From contig NC_054748.1 of NCBI RefSeq assembly GCF_018143015.1, forward strand, positions 10,029,467 through 10,093,466: a stretch of DNA of 64,000 bases, in the 5' to 3' direction. This document shows, piece by piece, positions 21,305 to 32,336 of the stretch. The notes beneath the pieces were generated by a model. The model searched no databases and was not told the DNA's origin. It saw nothing but the letters and a program-made list of their open reading frames with translations. Position numbers and translations under genes: made by a program. The stretch's first letter is position 1. The number at the start of each line of letters is the position of its first letter. Source of the stretch: Lytechinus variegatus (taxonomy: Eukaryota > Echinodermata > Echinoidea > Temnopleuroida > Toxopneustidae).

Positions 21305-21763
21305 TTGAAATGGAGAAAAAATGAGATTGGAGTACCAGTTAAAATTGAGAAAGAAATTGAGTTAGCTCATGCAAATACTAACTCTGCTAAAGATAAATCT
21401 CCCCAGTGCTTTAATGTTGCGAGAAACATTCGCCTTGCAAGCAGGGATTCCCCCATTGAGTCCACGGGTTTCTGTCCATTTGAATTGGTCTATGGTCATG
21501 AGGTTAAAGGCTCCCAAAAGCTTATCAAAGAGAGTTTCATGGTTCAGGGTGATGATGTAAATCTTCTAGAATATGTGTCAAAGTTTACAGAAAGGCTCTA
21601 AAAAGCTTGTGATTATGCAAAGGAAAATTTGAAAGTGTCGCAGGGAAAAATGAATGCTCAAGCTGACAAAATGCAAAAGAGCGAATAATCAAGTCTGGAG
21701 ACAAAGTATTAGTGTTGGTGCCTTCGCAAGGTGAGCACTTGAAAGCTAGGTTTAGTGGTTCCT
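21305..21763 (+). pseudogene. Gypsy integrase C-terminal fragment
   Basis: Reads NVARNIRLASRDSPIESTGF, then CPFELVYGHEV, LLEYVSKFTERL, a stop at 21599, then DYAKENLKVSQGKMNAQADKM. A frame change is followed by GDKVLVLVPSQGEHLKARFSG. These are the post-core integrase segment (StGfsPFELvyG) and the GPY/F-type module (usually KFSGPY; here RFSGSY). It lacks the catalytic core and is dead. The last residues abut the MITE TIR. Confidence 0.8.
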
Positions 21764-22150
21764 ACACAGTGCGCCTTACAAAATCGAAACCGAGATTTAT
21801 CGATGATTTATCATAACTTAATCACAAATACAATAGACAAATGACCTAACATTTTCATGCTTAGAGTCTCCTCTTTCATGTGCAATTACTCAGATCATTT
21901 CTCATTCAGGCATGGGTGAGCAAAAGCTACTTGAAAAGGGGATACCAAAAAGTCTCTTGGCGGGCCGTATTTGGGTTTTGAAAAGAAAACCACATTTCTT
22001 AAAAGTCCAATACTTGCTCTTTAATTCGATACCTCGATTATTGAAAATGGTCAATAAATAACAAAGTTCTGGTTATTTGAAATAAGGCTTAAATTTCAAT
22101 AATTTCATAAAATGAAGAGGTAGGTTTTACAGGCTAGCGTTATTTTTATC
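21764..22150 (+). mobile_element. CAGTGCG-family MITE, truncated copy
   Basis: Starts CAGTGCGCCTTACAAAATCG, then ACCGAGATTTATCGATGATT and CATAACTTAATCA. This is the same left end as the complete element at 37466-38175 and the copy at 25637. No matching right TIR is seen, so its end is approximate. Confidence 0.6.
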
Positions 22151-22234
22151 TCCCTTATATCTTGGAGATTGGTATCATTGATCTCAAGAACTAGAGGTTG
22201 AGGTGGGATTTTGGAGAAGGTAACCCGCATGGCC

Positions 22235-23110
22235 TTACCTTGGTTTCAATCGCATATCTGACTCTTGACACCATTGTGTTAGCGACTCTAAAGCATCCAA
22301 ATTCGTACTTTCTCCACTCACACTGCAAGTATCTGGAAATGTCATATCATCAACGTTTTTCCATCGTGCCACATTTGTCATGTTTGTTGATGTTTGGAAA
22401 GCACTATTTATCATTGCTAGGAACAAAAGTGGACCAAGGCGTATCCCTTGCGGAAGACCTGCATTTGCTGACCCTGACAATTTGTTTAAATTACGCTTTA
22501 CTTGCTGGCGATCACTTAGAAAACTAGGAATCCAGGGAGTCAGCGACGGACGAACGCCCATGCAACGCAGCATGTCAATTGCAAGGCTGTGTTGGACAAG
22601 ATCGAACGCTTTGGTGAAGTCCGTGTACACAGTGCCGTTATATTACCCAACTGTTGACTGTCAATGTTATGAGCAATTTCACCAAGAGCCAAACAATAAA
22701 CTACCAGCTGGTGAAGTTTTGAGAAGTGACCCGTCAAGGAGATCGGACGAAGCTTTGTCAGTTCGCTTGCAGGCGATTCCTTTAGTATTGGTGCAACAAT
22801 AGACCTTTTTCCACTGAAGAGGGACTGCCCTTTCTTAAAGCTCTTGGAGAAGCTTGGTGAAAATTCCGTCTGGTCCACAATTCTTTCCACGTTTGACTTT
22901 TTTGAGGTCATTTTAGATATTCCATGGTTTGCCCGAAGGAAAGTCTTGTGGATGACATGGAAAACATGTTGAAAGAGTCTCTGTCAAGCTTTGGGATATA
23001 TCACTGGAAACAGTCAAGGAAACTCCCGCTTTTGCGAGAGCGACAGAATCTCGATTAACAGGGATTTGTGGTCGCATGACGTAATCTTTTAGGATCTCAC
23101 CGAATAGCTT
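22235..23110 (-). pseudogene. LINE reverse transcriptase fragment
   Basis: The minus strand shows RT motifs in order: CGPDGIF (around 22870), LRPISLTGHFSKL, then DFTKAFDLVQHSL, GLPQGIRLGPLLF and the catalytic block degraded to NVDDMTF. Several frame shifts join these pieces. Order and spacing match the finger and palm of non-LTR RTs of the CR1/Jockey group. It is 5'- and 3'-truncated and decayed. Confidence 0.75.
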
Positions 23111-23169
23111 TCCTGTACAAAGTGAATGGGTTTTTTTGACATACCCTCACTAAAAAATTCATATAAAAA

Positions 23170-23266
23170 AAGCACCACGGTGGCGGATTTTTATTTTCAA
23201 ATATGTTAAAGAAAACTAAATTTCTCATCTATATTCCAAAAAATAGAATTCGCCACCGTGGTGCTT
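23170..23266. repeat. Perfect inverted repeat, 16-bp arms
   Basis: AAGCACCACGGTGGCG (23170-23185) and CGCCACCGTGGTGCTT (23251-23266) are exact complements around a 65-base AT-rich loop. Each arm also contains the shorter palindrome CACCACGGTGG-like core. No tail or T-run marks it as a terminator. Confidence 0.8.
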
Positions 23267-24146
23267 AGACGCTATTGAAGAAAGAAGACACATTTATGCT
23301 GAAAAAATGCAAGCAAAAGTTCTCGTAAGAGGAGGTTAGTCTCTGCGTTCAGCCTTTGTGCCGCGATACTCCGCTACATGTAGCCGAACGCGTGGTGTGT
23401 GTGTGTACAAAGTGTGCATAGAGCTATGGTACTACCATGGACATTCCATGATCATGCTGAAAGTTATTTTGGGTACGGCATTACGTAATATATGATAAGA
23501 AAGACTTGGAAAATATATTCGTTCCTATGGTAATAACCTCTAACCAGCTCTCCGGCGGTTTAGTGCTAGGGAAAATGGATATGCAGTTCTCGATAATGTT
23601 CATAATCTAAACCATTGATCTCACACCTGTTCACTGCTAGCATGGATCATGTCGAATGGAGAATGGTCATGATTATAATGACCTCATGATATTCTCATCA
23701 GGGCTGGACGTTTGAGGGAAGTTTGGACATGGATCGAGCTGACAGGCAGACTTTTATAATGCACTTGATTTGGTGACCGCTAGCCCCAATACTTTGCAGT
23801 ATGTATGTTTTGGAGGTGAATACAGTATACTTTTTTCCAATTTGTTGGCTTCGTCAACCAGCCAATGATTGTTTTAGGACAGACCTGTATTCGGCATGCT
23901 TTGAAATTGCATATCGACGTAATAATTTCCATGACTTCCGCCGGCACTGGTAGTGGAAATAATATTATAATGAATTGATTATGGATTGTGCATCAGATCA
24001 TAAGCTGAATGCTGAGGTGGAATTAACATGAAAGTTGGATATTACGGATATGACGGTGGATCCAAAAATATGGTCTTATTACGGTACATTTAACGTCAGG
24101 ATTAAGGGTAAGTGATGAACGAAAATCAAATTGAATGCTTGACAAT

Positions 24147-24183
24147 AAATAAGAGAGAGAAAGAGAGAGAGGGGGAGAGAGAG
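24147..24183 (+). repeat. (GA)n purine tract
   Basis: AGAGAGAAAGAGAGAGAGGG-type run, simple sequence. Confidence 0.85.
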
Positions 24184-24364
24184 GCACATGCTCTAAACAT
24201 AACAATGTCCCGAAGAATGCACGGTTGTATCATGGAGCTAACAGCTCTATGGTTGTATACACGCGTACACATTTTCACCGCTCTTACCGAGTGTTCGCAC
24301 ACATACATAAGGGTCTGAAAACAGCCGAGAAAGACTACACAGGGCGAAGGTTTTCAGCGGTGAT

Positions 24365-24730
24365 TCACGCTTCGGTGAACGCAACTATCTCGAAAAAGGG
24401 ACGTTTCAAACGATCTCGGAAAAGCGGGAGTTTCCCTGACTGGGAAATGTGAACGAAATAATCAATGATCGCATTAGCATTCCCTTCATGGTCCGTAGGC
24501 TCTATACCAGGAATATCGAGCGTGATACTGGGTGCAAAGGTGGACGCCTGGAGCTTGATGAACATATACCAAGCTCGAGGATTCTGCTTCTTTAACCGTT
24601 GAACTCTGTCTCTTTTATACTTCTCTTTGGTAACCCGTATCTCTCTTCTCACTTTAATCCAAAGCCGGTGGGAATCAGAAGACCGTTTTTCAAAAGCAGC
24701 CTGTCTCTTCTTGATCAGTGTTTGACGTAA
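24365..24730 (-). pseudogene. LINE ORF fragment upstream of the RT core
   Basis: The minus strand reads MRREIRVTKEKYKRDRVQRL, then KKQNPRAWYMFIKL, DIPGIEPTDHEGNANAIIDY and FVHISQSGKLP. This is the basic linker between endonuclease and RT in CR1/Jockey-type LINEs. It fits upstream of the RT fragment at 22235-23110 on the same strand, so both may be one element interrupted by 23111-24360. Confidence 0.7.
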
Positions 24731-25636
24731 TTATGACATCATTATGTCATTTATTTGCTATTGAACGACGAGGAAATGTACAATCTCATTTTTAAAGCGC
24801 ATACTAGTATTTTTTTTCAACCTTGCCATTTTAGCAAGGCTATTTTCTGTTTAGAAAAAGAAGAAAAATAAAAGGGGAAAAGGGCAAATAGTACAGAAAA
24901 AATAGGGAAAGTATATAGTAGACATGACCAATATGGAGAGAATTTGAATTCTATATAGACGAAGTATTTGGGATAAAAGTTGGGAACCGGTCTATTTCAC
25001 ACAAATTTCACACGTTTTGACCACCTGATTTGCGGTAAAGTTTACATCGGAGAGATTAACACTTGAGATAACACTCGGATTAAGGAACGCTCTGTGCGGG
25101 GGGGGGGGGGATGATATCGAAATTGCCTTTCCCCTTTGGTTCCGTCACTTTTTTCCAATATGTTTTTCCATCCCTGGCAATAGGAACGGTAATTTCTTGC
25201 AGAAAGTATAAAGCATACATTGGTCTCAAGAGTATGACAAGCATTTTTTTTATTAATTGCACTGTCACAAAACTTCGGCTCTCTGTTCGGAGCGGGTAAA
25301 TATCACCCTCATTCCCCGAGTCCCAAAATGCTATTTCGTCCGCTTTTCAGCAAGCAACTTTTTTGGGGGGCACATTATAGCTTGTGCCGTGCTCTATATG
25401 CAAAAGTGAATACGATGATGCTTTATAGCGATGCACATACATGTACATTTCCCCTCTAGTTTTGCACCATTGATTTGAGATTTTGAATATCACTGAAGTT
25501 TCTTCATCATACGAAAGGAAGCGCTTAATATGAGCAACATTACCCAGAGATTTTCGTACTCTGTGTTCATGGGTAAAGGTAACTTGCACAAACTTTTTCA
25601 ATTTCCACCTCTTTGTTCTTCGTAATCGAGTAATAC
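24731..25636. other. Intron, no gene recognised
   Basis: AT-rich with poly-T and poly-G runs (25099-25110); no exon, RNA or named repeat supported. Confidence 0.4.
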
Positions 25637-25990
25637 ATTGCGCCCCAGAAAAAACGAAACCGAGATTGATCGATGATTTGTCATAACTTAATCATAAATA
25701 AAATAGACAAATGACCTACCACCGTGAAGCTTAGAATCCCCTCTTTTATCAGGTATTACTTAGATTATTCCTCATTCACGCATGAGTGAGAAAAATAATT
25801 CGAAGAAAGGATGCCAAAAACTCATTTGGCGGAAGGGAATCTGAATTTAAAATTGATTGCTCTATCTCCAGTCTGTTTTCTTTTAGTTGGATATGTTAAT
25901 TTAAGTGGGTCTTCAGAAGATCTAGGTTTTCTACCTGGGGCATAAATTTCTTAACAATAATTTGTGAAATTCAGATCTCCAACGCCATTC
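25637..25990 (+). mobile_element. CAGTGCG-family MITE, diverged copy
   Basis: ATTGCGCCCCAGAAAAAACG, then ACCGAGATTGATCGATGATT and CATAACTTAATCATAAA match the left ends at 21764 and 37466. The first bases have decayed. The right end is not identifiable. Confidence 0.55.
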
Positions 25991-26568
25991 GCGGGAAGGA
26001 ATATTTCCTCCCTGCATAAAATTGTACACGTCTTCTACTCTGTTTTGCGCATTAATGAAATTTAATGTGGCTAAAACTTTTGCAATCAAATCTCATGTGA
26101 CAAAAGGCATGAAATGAGGCATTTCATACAATTTATTTTCACAATTTCAATTAAAGGATTTAGCTTTGCGCGGTAATGTTTTAAGATGAATGTTTAAAAT
26201 TCCTCAGTCTTTTTTTTTTAGTGCCCTTGGCTTTTTTTCAAAAAACAAGTTTGTTTTTTGTCATCACAGCAAGTCAATGAATATGAGTTGATAAGGGTAC
26301 TACAGACGCAAGAGGCGTCTTTTTTATATTAATTCGATGAGATATCAAAAACTTCGTAATTCGCGGTAGGGAAGGGGGACTACCGGGAGCACGCTCTGAT
26401 TACATTTATCTACCCTTCCAATAATTCAATCATGGCTGCACGATCGAAAATGGATGGTGTATTAAACATTTTTTTTTTCAAAGTCAGCACTATATCAAAA
26501 ACGTAATACAGGCAAGGTATTCCACTTGTTAAACCTTTATTCTTTTTTTCTTTTTTCTTTCTTTACAG
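25991..26568. other. Intron before CCP exon 4
   Basis: AT-rich, ending in a long T-rich polypyrimidine tract (26530-26568) that serves as the acceptor for exon 4. Nothing else recognised. Confidence 0.45.
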
Positions 26569-26742
26569 AAAATTGCAACATAAGTTCAATACCCTTTTCA
26601 GACTTTCCAGAGGGTCGAGAAGTCAACCATGAAACAGTCTTCAACATAACATGTGACTTAGGCTACTCTACGGGTGTGTCCAGATTTTCAGAGTTGCTTT
26701 GTGATGATGGTATAGTAGTCGGCGAACTTCCATTATGTTTCG
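26569..26742 (+). CDS. CCP/sushi-like domain exon 4 (partial gene)
   Basis: 174 nt, phase 1-1, with acceptor TTTCTTTACAG after a strong pyrimidine tract and donor GTAAGATT. It encodes about 58 residues with cysteines at NC, ITCDLGY, LLCDDG and PLC, plus the SIPFSD and GYSTG motifs shared with exons 3, 5 and 6. Trp between C3 and C4 is lacking (GIVVGELPLC). Sequons NIS and NIT are present. The frame runs on into the intron without a stop for a short way, which is not evidence of coding. Confidence 0.82.
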
Positions 26743-27196
26743 GTAAGATTCTACTATTGGTAGTTCCAGGGGAAAGATCATCCTGACCAAAAGTTAATTT
26801 TAAAAATTGCAGAAAATATTAAGAAAAAATATTGCCATAGGTTTGAGAAAAATCCATCAACGAATAAAAAGTTTTAGAATTTTAGTTATTTCATATGTGA
26901 CGTCATATGCGAGCAGCTTCCCTATACATCGTATGGTAGAAAATGAATGTAATGTCATTTTCTCAGGAAACTGTAAATACTGTTTACTGTACTTTCAGTA
27001 GATCAATAGATGATTCATTTCACACCGGTCCCTTGAAAAAAAGGAAAAATAAGTCATCATAAACCATTTTGAAATTGAAGTTTATGTATTTCGTATTAAA
27101 TAACATCTGGGGCAGCTGCCCATTTATTAAACATGTTAAAATACCAACCAAAAACTTAAAATTCTAATACTCATAATTAATTTTCTTCAAACCTTT
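26743..27196. other. Intron, no gene recognised
   Basis: AT-rich intron following the exon 4 donor. Confidence 0.4.
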
Positions 27197-27214
27197 ACTA
27201 TATATATATGTATA

Positions 27215-27280
<66 letters not shown>
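27197..27280. repeat. (TA)n microsatellite
   Basis: About 80 bases of nearly pure TA dinucleotide repeat. Confidence 0.95.
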
Positions 27281-27281
<1 letters not shown>

Positions 27282-28401
27282 TTTTTTTAAACAAAACTAT
27301 TCTTCGGGGTGAACTTCCCCTTTACCAATTTTCCACGGTATATCTTAAGATTAGCCCGGAGGAGAAGTTAACTCTTGAGGTCCGTTTCATAAAGAGTTTA
27401 ATGCTACGATAACTTTGACATTATGGCAACTACCATGGAAGCGATTCTCATTGCCTGCTGAACTCTGTTACCATGGTAGAAGCCATATTGACAAAGTTAG
27501 AACAGTTGTAAATCTTACATGAAGCGGGCACCAGGAAAATTTAAATTTCTCCTTCATATTACTTTTGAATGAGCAACAAAGAGATTTATACAAAATCAAA
27601 TTTGTGATATTGCTTGTCATAGGCCTATGGGCATGATGGGTAGTATTTGAAAGAAAGATAGTTTTCATTCTGTTTACTTTTGTTTTGGTTATTTTCATCT
27701 TCTTAATTGCGATGTTTGGGGTGGCTGGGGTTCATTGCCCCCAAAAGCCATTCTGTATGCGAGGGGAGGAAGTCCATAATTCTATATGTTATTTATTTCT
27801 CTTAGACATGTACTGAATAAAAAATGCTGCAAACATATACTAAATCAAACATGTGAGGGGGTGAAATGTTTTGGGAAATTAACCTCAATTATGTGAGCCA
27901 TTTCCAGGGCTCTTAGTGGTTTATTTCCGTACTCACATTCTTTTGTTTTACTTCGCAAACCAGTATCCTACAAAACGAAACGACGTTCAAAAGGGTGTTA
28001 AAAAAGAACAAAGAATTAACAATTATGTCTCGGAGTGTGTTCACAATGTATATCACAGTCTGTAATCCCGTTTCCAGTTTAAATGGTGTGAATGATATTT
28101 GGCATAGAAGACGTGCACACCCTTTGAACACTCGCAATGTAGAAACACATATTGAAAAATCCACAATATGAACACAATGTGAATACACTATTCTTTTCAG
28201 TATAGTTGAATGAGAGGTAAGCCGCGGGGGGGGGGGACTCGGTATATAATATATGGTGGGTATGTGCCGCGGAGAGGACCCCCATTTTTACACTCAAATT
28301 TAGGCATAGCATTTTCTTCTTATAAAAAAAAAGAAAGAAAATAATCCACTCCAAAGCTTCGCATATTTTCCGTTACGTCTCTCGATCCGGCCGCATTGAG
28401 T
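27281..28401. other. Intron, no gene recognised
   Basis: No exon or named repeat supported. GGTCCGTTTCATAAAGAG near 27380 and TACCATGG phrases at 27433 and 27469 form a short imperfect inverted repeat. Confidence 0.4.
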
Positions 28402-28640
28402 GTGGAGCGTTGTGGTCCAGGGGATAAGTCTTCAGGTCGTGGGTTCGAATCCCAGCCATGGCGTAATTATGTTCGGCACTAGACCCAGGTGAGGTGAATG
28501 GGTACCCGGCAGGATTTATACCTTGTATGCTTTATCGCCTATTAATATGGCGGCTCAGCTACAGCCGGGGTAATAATATAAAATCAAGTATCAAAGCGCA
28601 GTTGAGTATATGCACATAATAACTGCGCTGTATAAATGGA
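28402..28640 (+). mobile_element. tRNA-derived SINE, copy 2
   Basis: The head contains GTTGTGGTCCAGGGGATAAG (A box region) and GGGTTCGAATCCC (B box). The body contains CCAGGTGAGGTGAATGGGTA and CCCGGCAGGA, as in the copy at 19151. The 3' end has GCGCTGTATAAA and an AATATTATT tail. Confidence 0.8.
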
Positions 28641-28807
28641 AATATTATTGATCTGCTACAATCATGACAGTGAGCCGCAACTTTGGAGAAAAGCCGGCTG
28701 CAAAGCGCTGACAGTCGGACCATCGCACAGTGGGCCAGAATGAACCCATAGTGCGACAAAACCCTTTATTCACATATTTGTACGATTAAATTTGGTAGAT
28801 AGGGGTA

Positions 28808-28980
28808 CAGTGCCGGCCGCGGGAAACGTCACGCCCGAGCACGCAAACAGCCTAGGGGGCTTTCGCGTCTAACCGAGGGTATTCAAGGGGAGCAGTCTAG
28901 GGCGATTAGACGGGCCCGCGGTTTCCCGCGTGCTATATAATATTGGCCGTGCCCGCACTTACCCTCGGAAATTCTAGGGT
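28808..28980 (+). mobile_element. GC-rich MITE, left-end fragment
   Basis: TA-CAGTGCCGGCCGCGGGAAAC then GTCAC is the same end as the complete element at 32156-32336. The rest is GC-rich (CCTAGGGGGC, GGTTTCCCGCG) but no full right TIR is found. Confidence 0.6.
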
Positions 28981-29097
28981 ACGTACATTGCACTATGTTT
29001 ACATGTACATGTACTTCGATTATCTTGTGATAGACCATTATGTTTTTAAACTAGCGTGATCGGGATCTATTGTAGGTTGAATTTTTTATTTAAGATG

Positions 29098-29530
29098 TTA
29101 TTTGTTTTCTTTTCTTTTATTCTTTAATTTCTGTTTCCATTTTAATTATTTTCCCTTATTATTTCTTTCCCTTCTTTCCTTCCCTGTTTCCTTTCCGTTT
29201 TTCTTCTGTCTTTGTTTCTTTCAAATAATGAAGGAATTATTTTTCTTTCGTTCTTCCCTTCTTTCTTTCTCTTTTTTCTTACTTTTCTCTCAATATATTT
29301 TTTCTTTCACACATTCATTCATCTTCCCTTCCTTTATTTTAATTATTTCTTTCTTTATTTATTTCAAGTAATGACAGAAACCGTTATCTGTCCTTTATTC
29401 TTTCTTTCAACGTTTTAATCATACTTTTTCCTTTGAATTTTCCTTAATTTTTCTTTCTTTCCTCTCAATTCATTTCTTGCTTCCTTCTTTCTTCCACTAG
29501 CCCTCCCTTCCCTTTCTTGATATATTTTGT
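29098..29530 (+). repeat. Polypyrimidine tract, ~430 bp
   Basis: Almost continuous T/C-rich sequence (TTTCTTTCCCTTCTTTCC-type). It yields long spurious Phe/Ser reading frames but no protein family. Such strand-asymmetric tracts can form triplex DNA. Confidence 0.85.
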
Positions 29531-31290
29531 TAACAAGTCTAGCATTGTGTGGCCTTTTTTTGTTGATTTTTTTTGGCCTGGCTCGGTCGATCCTATGTAG
29601 TGCTTTGCCGATTGTCCCGTATTTAATTTTGTTAAATCTGGTCACCTCGGCTGGAACGTCGAAGCTATTATCGCAATTAATCTAAACTTTTCGACATATA
29701 GATACATGCATATACTCTCGGACGAAGGCCTTCCCCGAGTCTTCACATTTTTTCAGTGCTCATTTATCATTTCCTTTCGCTGGAATAGTCACAATGATCG
29801 TTGATTACGATACAACGTTACGACGTGTTTATGACATCGGTCATGCGCGAGGTCGACTCATGATATTTCACCGCCTCCTTTTTGTGCCACGATCTTTCTT
29901 TGATTTCTTTAAAGGGGGTTGTCGATTACGATCCGACGTTGGTATGTTCTTTAGACATCACATCATGCACGGAAGGCAAGAGCCCCACTTATTGTCATTT
30001 TATCTCATTTCGGTATTGATAGTTTATAAACCTTTATTATCATAATAAGCGGGGTATATAGGGGGCCGGGGGGAGAGCAAAAAAACCCCTCTCATATCGG
30101 GGGAAATTGTTCTTTCTCACATCATAAAAAGTAGACGCGCAAAAAGCGAACCCCAGCAAAACTGGTTGTGCTCATCGATTTTTTTTATTTGGTTCTTTTG
30201 TTATTGTGCAGTCTGGGAGAGTCTTGCTCCCCGTCCACGCCGACCCCTCTCCTTTGATCACATCCGCTTCCCAGTTTATGACAGGATGTTCTTAGAAATG
30301 GGGGGGGGGTATTAATTATCTGATGCGTCAACAACAATGAATAAGGATATTCTTTTCAATTCGGTTCAAATCGGGTCTTTAAAACCCCCACCCTGTAAAA
30401 AGTATAAATTTACCCCAATGTTGCAGATTTAACAAGTTTGTCTTTTTGCTAAAACATCTGATTACATTATCTGCTCTCGATTGCGGTGTTAGTTACATCG
30501 GTAGATATTCGGATTGGGAAGATAATAATAATTAACATAATCAAAGTAAAGATTACTTGTCCAACGCATTTATTACGCGCAATTTTATAAAAAGTTATAG
30601 ATGGCTTTAAAACGAATATTAATATCCTTGATACACTTATATGATGATCGTCGAAGTGAAGATTAACCTATCATTTTTACGAACTGCGGTTTTATATTGA
30701 TAGATTAGTTGGATATCATTTAGGGTCTAGACATTGTTTCAATTATTTCATTTCAGTAAAACAATATTTTCCTTCGAATATATTTTGTTATATGAATTGG
30801 AAATGATAAAACGAAATCACAAAACCAAACCACAGCTTGGTAATTCAGTGTTATATGGAAGATAAAAATAATAATACATGAGATTTGTAAATCGCACTTT
30901 CCATCTTGATTAGATGCTCAATGTGCTCCAGAGCAGAACAACAAAACTATTTGCATATATGTAACTAATAAAAACTTTCCTAACGCATTTAGCTTAAATG
31001 CTTAAACCCAAGCAAAAGTATGTTTTTGAAAGCTACTATGACGTGTTGTATGGAATGGGTACTTAACGAGTTAATTATCACTTGCCAACAAAGCAAGAAT
31101 GGAGCTATACAAACCCTTCTTTTCTTTTATTTAGAATTTTAGCGGGTGCTCACGCAAACGCTAACGATCAAACCTAACTTCTTTTCGGGGAACAAAGGAG
31201 TTAGTCGAGCCAAGTTGAAGAATAAAAGCCCGTCCGGGTTCACCTCTATACAATATAGTCGAAAATCCCTTTAATCATCACGCTCGATAT
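29531..31290. other. Intron, no gene recognised
   Basis: Mixed AT-rich sequence with poly-G (30301) and poly-T runs. No exon, RNA or named repeat could be supported. Confidence 0.4.
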
Positions 31291-31299
31291 CCCCCGCTA

Positions 31300-32090
31300 T
31301 ATTTTCTCTTTCTCTCCCTTTCCCCTCCTTTTTACCCCCCCCCCCCCCCGATTTATTCACTCTTTTCCTTCTTGCTCCCCTTCATATTTTTCTCTTTTTC
31401 CCTCCTTCTGCTGTCCCTCTATATATTTTTTTCCCTTTCCTTCTTTTTTCCCTTTCCTTTATCCCTTCTGTTCCCTTCCCCCTTCCTTTTCTGTGCCCCC
31501 TTTCACTCCTTGATTTGTTTCTCCCCTTTATTTTCTATTGCTTTCCTTTCCCCTTCTTTTGCATATGAAAATGATGTCCACAGATAAACATCGGGAAAAG
31601 ATGAGAGCTAGTGGTTGAGATAGATAAAGGTAAATCAGGAAGGGGATAAAAAATGATGAAAATTAGAAAGGGGTTCCAGTATTTTGATAAGAATAGTCGT
31701 ATCCTTTTCTTTCCTTTTCCTTGTTTCTTTTCTTAGTCCCATTCCCTCTCTCTTTCTCGCCTTCAGTAACTTTTATCCCCGCTATTTTCATCTTTCTCAA
31801 TTTTCCCTTCCTTTTTAATTTCTCACCCCTTATTCCTTCTCTTTATCCTTCTTTCTTTTATTTGCCTTCTACCTTCACTCTTTTCTTTCTATCTCACCTT
31901 CGCTTTTTTTCATCACCTCTGTTTTCTTTCTCTCTAGGTTCTTCTTCTTGCTTTAATTTCCCCCTTCCTTATCCCTTCTCCATTTTACCTTTTCCCTCTC
32001 TCTCTTCTTCATCCCCCTCCCCTTCCCCTCTAATCTCTTTCTATCCCCTTTCCCGTTCTCTCAGTCCGGGCTCCCAGTTTTCTATTTCTT
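31300..32090 (+). repeat. Polypyrimidine tract, ~800 bp, interrupted
   Basis: C/T-rich (TTTCTCTTTCTCTCCCTTTC type), including a C14-15 run near 31337. It is broken by about 110 bases of purine-rich sequence at 31570-31690, then continues to 32080. The 169-codon open frame it contains is low-complexity Phe/Ser/Pro and is not called. Confidence 0.85.
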
Positions 32091-32155
32091 TTATCAGCCT
32101 CTTATTACCTTTTGCTTCCGATTTGAAAGATAGTTTTCGAAAAGTTTTAGTGTTA

Positions 32156-32336
32156 CAGTGCCGGCCGCGGGAAACGTCACAGTGCCCCGGGGATAGACGC
32201 GGGCGGTTCCCTAGGGCACTCATTTTCTAGGGGAGCGAACGCGGGCGTCTTCCCGCGTCCGCTCCCCTCAAATGCCCGCTACGGGCTACCGCGTCCGCCC
32301 TAGGGGGCACTGTGACGTTTCCCGCGGCTGGCACTG
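32156..32336. mobile_element. GC-rich TA-flanked MITE, complete (181 bp)
   Basis: TA-CAGTGCCGGCCGCGGGAAAC and GTTTCCCGCGGCTGGCACTG-TA form terminal inverted repeats of about 33 bp with one mismatch. The interior is itself palindromic (GGGGAGCGAACGCGGGCG against CGCGTCCGCTCCCC). It is very GC-rich in an AT-rich setting and non-coding. Confidence 0.85.

Larger units (their letters stand above)
20288..21763 (+). mobile_element. Ty3/gypsy retrotransposon relic
   Basis: A probable 5' LTR (about 20288-20823) is followed by the primer-binding site TGGGGGCTTGTCCGGGA (20832-20848), which differs by one base from the tRNA-Pro type used by many retroelements. A gag N-terminus starts at the ATG at 21031, then comes a degraded stretch and the C-terminal part of integrase (21305-21763). 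RT and RNase H are gone. The right end is cut by a MITE whose TIR begins at 21764. Confidence 0.7.
23111..24360. other. Sequence separating two LINE pieces
   Basis: No gene recognised. It holds a 16-bp perfect inverted repeat (23170-23185 / 23251-23266), a short GT run near 23395 and a (GA)n tract at 24147-24183. It looks like material inserted into, or rearranged within, the flanking minus-strand LINE. Confidence 0.45.

Noticed and set aside
22198..22802. Plus-strand frames at 22198-22527 and 22380-22802
   Set aside because: Antisense shadows of the minus-strand LINE reverse transcriptase fragment.
29102..29371. Open frames rich in Phe/Ser/Leu in the polypyrimidine tract, also 31372-31587 and 31721-32230
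   Set aside because: They follow directly from T/C-rich simple sequence; no domain, no splice context, low complexity.
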